Shown: positions 61,004-64,000 of the stretch, piece by piece
Layout: each line of letters starts with the position of its first letter
How positions within the stretch are numbered: the stretch's first letter is position 1
Assembly (NCBI GenBank): GCA_023432985.1
Contig: JAEZEQ010000062.1
Location: forward strand, 101,196 to 165,195
Direction of reading: 5' to 3'
DNA length: 64,000 nucleotides
Origin: Bacteroidota bacterium
Lineage (GTDB): Bacteria; Bacteroidota; Bacteroidia; CAIKAF01
The notes under the pieces: model-generated
What the model saw: only the letters and a program-made list of their open reading frames with translations
What the model was told of the DNA's origin: nothing
Databases searched by the model: none
Program-made: the position numbers and the translations under genes

Positions 61004-61784
61004 AACATATGCATTAGTTACCGGCAGTACGTCTGGCATTGGATTATCCATTGCGCATCAACTGGCAAAAAAAAATTATCATATCATATTTGTCAGCAAT
61101 GAACAAGAAAGGTTGAAGGAAGTACAGGCCGAATTTCGGGAAAAATACCAACAAGAGCCCCTGGCCATTTATTTAGATTTAGCAGAAAAAGATGCGGCTT
61201 ATACTTTATTCGATCAATGCAAAGATTTGGATGTAGAGGTATTGGTAAACAATGCCGGTTTCTTTTTCTTCGGTATGATCACCGGGGCAAATTTAGAAAA
61301 AGCCTCGGCGAAAATTCAATTGCATATACATACCGTTGCATTACTTTGTTCATTATTTGGACGCGAAATGCAGAAAAAGCGCAAGGGATATATATTGAAT
61401 AATTCTTCCATTTCGGCATATAAAGAATTTCCGGGCATAGGATATTATGCGGGAAGCAAAGCATTTACCAAATATTTCACTCAGAGTTTACGGTGCGAAT
61501 TAAGGCCTTATGGCATACATGTCACTTGCTTATTACCGGGGGCTACGGCTACGAATTTATACGATCCGAATGTAGTAAACATGGAATTGGCAAAAAAGCT
61601 GGGTATTATGATGAGTTCAGATTCCGTTGCCTACTATGCGGTCAAAGGTTTATTTGCTAATAAATCGCGGGTAATACCGGGCATTACCACAAAATTGATG
61701 TTATGGGGGACCTTACTTGTACCTCAATGGTTGATTTATCAAATCAGGAAGATAAAGCCTGTGAAGAAGGTGCTGGATATTTAG
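60996..61784 (+). CDS. Short-chain dehydrogenase/reductase
   Basis: 262 residues of the classical SDR family. The cofactor loop is VTGSTSGIGLSIA (8-20), NNAGFFFFG follows, and the catalytic Ser/Tyr/Lys set is in NNSSISAYKEFPGIGYYAGS with Lys after it. A short hydrophobic C-terminus (KLMLWGTLLVPQWLIYQIRK) may touch a membrane. It overlaps the flavin oxidoreductase by 8 bp, so both may act on one substrate. It overlaps the convergent gmhA by 4 bp. Confidence 0.92.
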   Translation: MAKTYALVTGSTSGIGLSIAHQLAKKNYHIIFVSNEQERLKEVQAEFREKYQQEPLAIYLDLAEKDAAYTLFDQCKDLDVEVLVNNAGFFFFGMITGANLEKASAKIQLHIHTVALLCSLFGREMQKKRKGYILNNSSISAYKEFPGIGYYAGSKAFTKYFTQSLRCELRPYGIHVTCLLPGATATNLYDPNVVNMELAKKLGIMMSSDSVAYYAVKGLFANKSRVIPGITTKLMLWGTLLVPQWLIYQIRKIKPVKKVLDI

Positions 61785-62356
61785 AGTTCGAGTTGTGCTT
61801 CGATGCCTGCGATAAGGCAATGGATTACTTTAATATGAATTTCCTGTGCTCTATCGGCAAAATCTGATTTAGGGGCACGAATTTCCACATCGGCCAGGCC
61901 GGCCAACTGTCCCCCATCTTTGCCGGTCAAGGCAATTACCTTCATTCCTAACTCCTTAGCTTTGGAGGCGGCCAGACAAACATTATTACTATTTCCGCTG
62001 GTACTAATGGCCAGCAACACATCATTTTCTTTTCCAAAGGCTTCTACGGAGCGGCTAAAAATGGCATCGAAACCATAATCATTACCGACACAAGTAATAT
62101 GCGAAGGATCAGATATAGCCATTGCGGGCAGGGCTCGACGGTCGTTTCTGAATCGGCCGCTGAGTTCTTCGGCAAAGTGCATGGCATCGCACATACTTCC
62201 TCCATTGCCGCAGGATAATACTTTATTTCCGGATTGAAATGCGGAACTTAAAACAGAAATTGCTTTCTCAATTTGAGAAACAGCTTGTTTATCAGCCAAA
62301 AAAGCCTGTAAAACATCATTTGCATCATGCAGTTGCTTTAGAATATTCTCTTGCAT
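61781..62356 (-). CDS. gmhA: Sedoheptulose-7-phosphate isomerase (GmhA-like SIS protein)
   Basis: 191 residues. Converts sedoheptulose 7-phosphate to D-glycero-manno-heptose 7-phosphate for lipopolysaccharide core. SIS-domain motifs are SCGNGGSMCDAMHFAEELSG (Glu64 catalytic) and AISTSGNSNNV, and the C-terminal FADRAQEIHIKVIHCLIAG with His174 or His179. No other heptose genes are nearby. It converges on the SDR gene with a 4-bp overlap and no terminator between. Confidence 0.9.
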   Translation of the reverse strand: MQENILKQLHDANDVLQAFLADKQAVSQIEKAISVLSSAFQSGNKVLSCGNGGSMCDAMHFAEELSGRFRNDRRALPAMAISDPSHITCVGNDYGFDAIFSRSVEAFGKENDVLLAISTSGNSNNVCLAASKAKELGMKVIALTGKDGGQLAGLADVEIRAPKSDFADRAQEIHIKVIHCLIAGIEAQLEL

Positions 62357-62402
62357 AGGTACAAAATAATGAATAAAAATTTTGATTCATACTTAATTCC
62401 TA

Positions 62403-62410
62403 TATTTTTG
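62403..62410 (+). promoter_or_regulatory. -7 promoter element of the secreted hypothetical gene
   Basis: TATTTTTG, exact TAnnTTTG, 50 nt before the ATG at 62461. Confidence 0.45.
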
Positions 62411-62460
62411 TAATAATCGAATTAATAACCCTTCGATACAAAATTTAGTAAAAACGATAC

Positions 62461-62895
62461 ATGAAAAGATTTACATTTCTTTTGTTGGCCATGCTCCCCT
62501 TTATTTCTTATGCACAAACGATTGATCAGGATGATAATTGTTTTGTACAGTACATGAAAGTGTTTGAAAAAAGAGGAGGTCATGATGTTACCGACGGCAT
62601 GTATGAAAATAGCATTATTTCCATTCGAAACGGGACCAAGTGCGATTGTTATATGGCCAAGGTAAAGGTGGAGAATAAGGTGATAAAAACCATATTCATC
62701 AAATTTAGCGATGGTAGTTATGATTTATTTGAGCCTCAGTATAAATACAAAGAAGATTGGTTAATCATAGCCGGCAAATCGAAAACTAGGGTAACCATAG
62801 ACGATAAGCTTATTGATGTTTTCTTTCCCAAATTATTAATGCCTAAGAAGAAAGATTACGAAAAGGCACCTCTTCCGGATTTGGATGAATTATAG
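62461..62895 (+). CDS. Secreted hypothetical protein
   Basis: 144 residues with a signal peptide (MKRFTFLLLAMLPFISYAQ). The mature protein has a pair of Cys at CDC (about 61-63) and one at DNC (about 27), and a beta-strand rich core (SIISIRNGTKCDCYMAKVKV, then KTIFIKFSDGSYDLFEPQYK). No family recognised. It has its own promoter and a strong shared terminator. Confidence 0.72.
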   Translation: MKRFTFLLLAMLPFISYAQTIDQDDNCFVQYMKVFEKRGGHDVTDGMYENSIISIRNGTKCDCYMAKVKVENKVIKTIFIKFSDGSYDLFEPQYKYKEDWLIIAGKSKTRVTIDDKLIDVFFPKLLMPKKKDYEKAPLPDLDEL

Positions 62896-62899
62896 TATT

Positions 62900-62931
62900 A
62901 AAAAAAGGGAAGTAATTACTTCCCTTTTTTA
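62900..62931. terminator. Bidirectional terminator between hypothetical and DUF2147 genes
   Basis: AAAAAAGGGAAGTAA and TTACTTCCCTTTTTT form an uninterrupted palindrome; T tracts on both strands serve the convergent genes. Confidence 0.9.
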
Positions 62932-62932
62932 T

Positions 62933-63382
62933 TTATTTTCCGGTATATCTGGTCCATGTATCTTCACGTCCAAGGAATCGAAAGCCGCAGATATGTCCGC
63001 GCATTTCGAGGGTATTGGCTGAAGTAATGGTAATTTTACCGCAATAAGATTTTCCTTTTTCGGGGTCATATACCGTACCGTCGGTAAAAACGCCATCTCC
63101 GTCATAAACGAAGTCTTTGAGTACGCGCAGTCCGAGTCGCGGCTGATTACGCAGGGAGGGTTCCGGATTTTCTATATCCGTTTTAGGTTTACCGGCCGCG
63201 TCATTTGGTTCTTTCAACCAAACCGTTTTCCCGTAATATTTATTCCCAATTTTCTCAATCTTCACTCTGGCTTTACCATGACCGGGAGTCCACACTCCCA
63301 CGACCATGCTTTCGCTGATTTGGGCAAAACTGAATTGGTGCATTATAAAGGCTGATAAGGCAAGCATTCCAATTTTTTTCAT
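62933..63382 (-). CDS. DUF2147 secreted protein
   Basis: 149 residues with a signal peptide (MKKIGMLALSAFIMHQFSFAQ). The DUF2147 beta-barrel-like domain shows VVGVWTPGHGKARVKIEKIG, KYYGKTVWLKEPND, GLRVLKDFVYDGDGVFTDGT and MRGHICGFRFLGREDTWTR near the end. Periplasmic or exported; function unknown. No exact -7 box is visible in the first 100 bp upstream. Confidence 0.9.
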   Translation of the reverse strand: MKKIGMLALSAFIMHQFSFAQISESMVVGVWTPGHGKARVKIEKIGNKYYGKTVWLKEPNDAAGKPKTDIENPEPSLRNQPRLGLRVLKDFVYDGDGVFTDGTVYDPEKGKSYCGKITITSANTLEMRGHICGFRFLGREDTWTRYTGK

Positions 63383-63525
63383 ACTGAATATTGTTAATTG
63401 TATTGTAGGTATTATGCATTCATTCTATTGATAAGCATAACGTGTTTTTAGTTGTGACTAATATAAAAACAATCTGACAGGAATTCAAATAAAAGCAAAT
63501 ATTCTCTTCATCCAGACATTTAATG

Positions 63526-63587
63526 AAATGAGAAAATAGAGTGCAAGCGGAGTTTTATCTACCCATTGGGGTATTGTTTTCTCATTT
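63526..63587. repeat. 11-bp inverted repeat
   Basis: AAATGAGAAAA (63526-63536) and TTTTCTCATTT (63577-63587), 40-bp spacer, right arm followed by more T. It could be a weak terminator or the ends of a decayed small element. Confidence 0.5.
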
Positions 63588-63646
63588 TTTTGTCAAAAAT
63601 ATCAAGTAAAAAGGTTGTAAAAAACATTGCTGAGATTATACATAAA

Positions 63647-63687
63647 CCCCTCCGGTCTTCGACCACCTCCCCTTGGCCGGGGAGGAG
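63647..63687. repeat. REP-like GC-rich palindromic element
   Basis: CCCCTCC, then a small hairpin GGTC-TTC-GACC (63654-63664), then CCTCCCC (63666-63672) and GGGGAGG (63679-63685) around a 6-nt loop. Elements of the form CCCCTCC...CCTCCCC-n-GGGGAGG are, to my knowledge, common dispersed intergenic repeats in Bacteroidota genomes. Confidence 0.7.
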
Positions 63688-63695
63688 CTGTATAG

Positions 63696-63799
63696 TGCAC
63701 ACAGTTTGGGTTCACTCGCCTTACTTAGATTACATATATACTGCACACAGTTTACTCCCCTTCTCCTTTCTTTAGGTACATATATCCTGCACAAAAAAT
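63696..63799. repeat. 46-bp periodic direct repeat, two full copies and a third start
   Basis: TGCACACAGTTT begins at 63696 and 63742; TGCACAAA begins at 63788. Spacing is exactly 46 bp each time. Both full units end in TACATATATAC or TACATATATCC. The central parts differ but stay pyrimidine-rich. Confidence 0.75.
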
Positions 63800-63848
63800 G
63801 AGATTATTTTCCTGTTTTAAAAAGAAAAATTCCAACCCAAACTCTGTA

Positions 63849-63967
63849 AAAATCAATTATGCAAAGCAGTTCGAGGCGGAGTGAAATTTTGGTGAAGGCG
63901 CGTAGCAGCGCTACGTAACTGAACCAAAATGAGCTCCAACGAAGAAATGTGCAGCAGAAATGATTTT
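63849..63967. repeat. 119-bp imperfect inverted repeat (cruciform-like)
   Basis: Nested arms: AAAATCA/TGATTTT (63849/63961), TTCG/CGAA (63870/63940), GGAG/CTCC (63878/63934), ATTTTGGT/ACCAAAAT (63886/63923), CGTAGC/GCTACG (63901/63910) with an AGC loop. Symmetric 7-nt bulges separate the two inner stems. Confidence 0.7.
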
Positions 63968-64000
63968 AATATGATGTTTAATGCGATGCAGTACCCATAG

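Larger units (their letters stand above)
63383..64000. other. Gene-free, repeat-rich right end
   Basis: 618 bp without a convincing coding region on either strand. It holds in order an 11-bp inverted repeat, a GC-rich REP-like palindrome, a 46-bp periodic repeat and a 119-bp imperfect inverted repeat, given separately. Confidence 0.7.

Noticed and set aside
63696..63799. CRISPR array
   Set aside because: The repeats are 46 bp head to head with partly similar internal sequence, not identical repeats with unrelated spacers, and no cas genes occur.
1..64000. tRNA, rRNA, riboswitch, insertion sequence or prophage
   Set aside because: Reading both strands I saw no cloverleaf with a TTCGAA-type loop, no transposase or integrase motif and no known riboswitch core. 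A covariance-model scan could still find one that I missed.

Overview
The window reads as chromosomal DNA of an aerobic, gliding-type member of the Bacteroidota. Evidence: proteins with type IX secretion C-terminal sorting domains, a gliding-motility-associated C-terminal domain, a TonB-dependent receptor with a carboxypeptidase-like N-terminal extension, a type 2 isoleucyl-tRNA synthetase followed by a DksA/TraR protein and lspA, menaquinone genes, and many -7 promoter elements of the Bacteroidota form TAnnTTTG. A class II mevalonate cluster and a GYDIA-type GHMP kinase favour a Flavobacteriia-like lineage, but I cannot place it more finely. The base composition is AT-rich and looks even throughout. 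I found no transposase, prophage, integrase, CRISPR array, tRNA or rRNA.

Layout. 0-4 kb: the 3' end of a Mur-ligase gene, then a tight menF-menD-menB operon on the minus strand. 4-10 kb: a tandem OmpA-like protein; a GH3-family gene, a beta-propeller-like protein and a deoxynucleoside kinase in one operon; sppA. 10-13 kb: an ECF sigma factor, a CarH-like B12-binding MerR regulator and metK. 13-22 kb: rlmD, a 39-residue lipoprotein missed by length cut-offs, a TonB receptor, an AraC regulator, a cyclophilin, an APC permease, and a racemase/GNAT pair. 22-27 kb: an azurin operon (methyltransferase, Cys/Met/His-bearing lipoprotein, azurin), a second methyltransferase, YceI and catalase. 27-33 kb: a MerR regulator, a T9SS substrate, and the mevalonate operon mvaA, GHMP kinase, mvaD, mevalonate kinase. 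33-46 kb: secreted proteins, a DUF2130 coiled-coil protein, a membrane-anchored patatin, ftcD, ppk2, DUF486, and a protein with six 16-residue repeats. 46-51 kb: ileS-dksA-lspA. 51-56 kb: an ABC ATPase with a membrane partner, hemolysin III, heme A synthase, an MFS transporter. 56-62 kb: ligA-cinA-flavin oxidoreductase-SDR, packed head to tail, then gmhA. 62-64 kb: two small secreted proteins and a 618-bp gene-free end filled with repeats.

How the genes fit together. The menaquinone genes, heme A synthase, azurin and the TonB receptor point to a respiring Gram-negative cell. Catalase suggests an oxidative-stress role beside azurin and YceI. The mevalonate cluster supplies isoprenoids, which menaquinone side chains and heme A both need. 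Several convergent pairs abut or overlap by 1-4 bp with no terminator between them, whereas other pairs share strong bidirectional hairpins.

The observations I rate most worth checking are the CarH-like regulator next to an ECF sigma factor without carotenoid genes, the conserved-residue lipoprotein beside azurin, the GYDLA kinase as candidate phosphomevalonate kinase, the six-fold repeat protein, the non-ATG starts of ileS and lspA, and the repeat mosaic at the right end. I did not find a clearly novel multi-gene system such as a new defence island.
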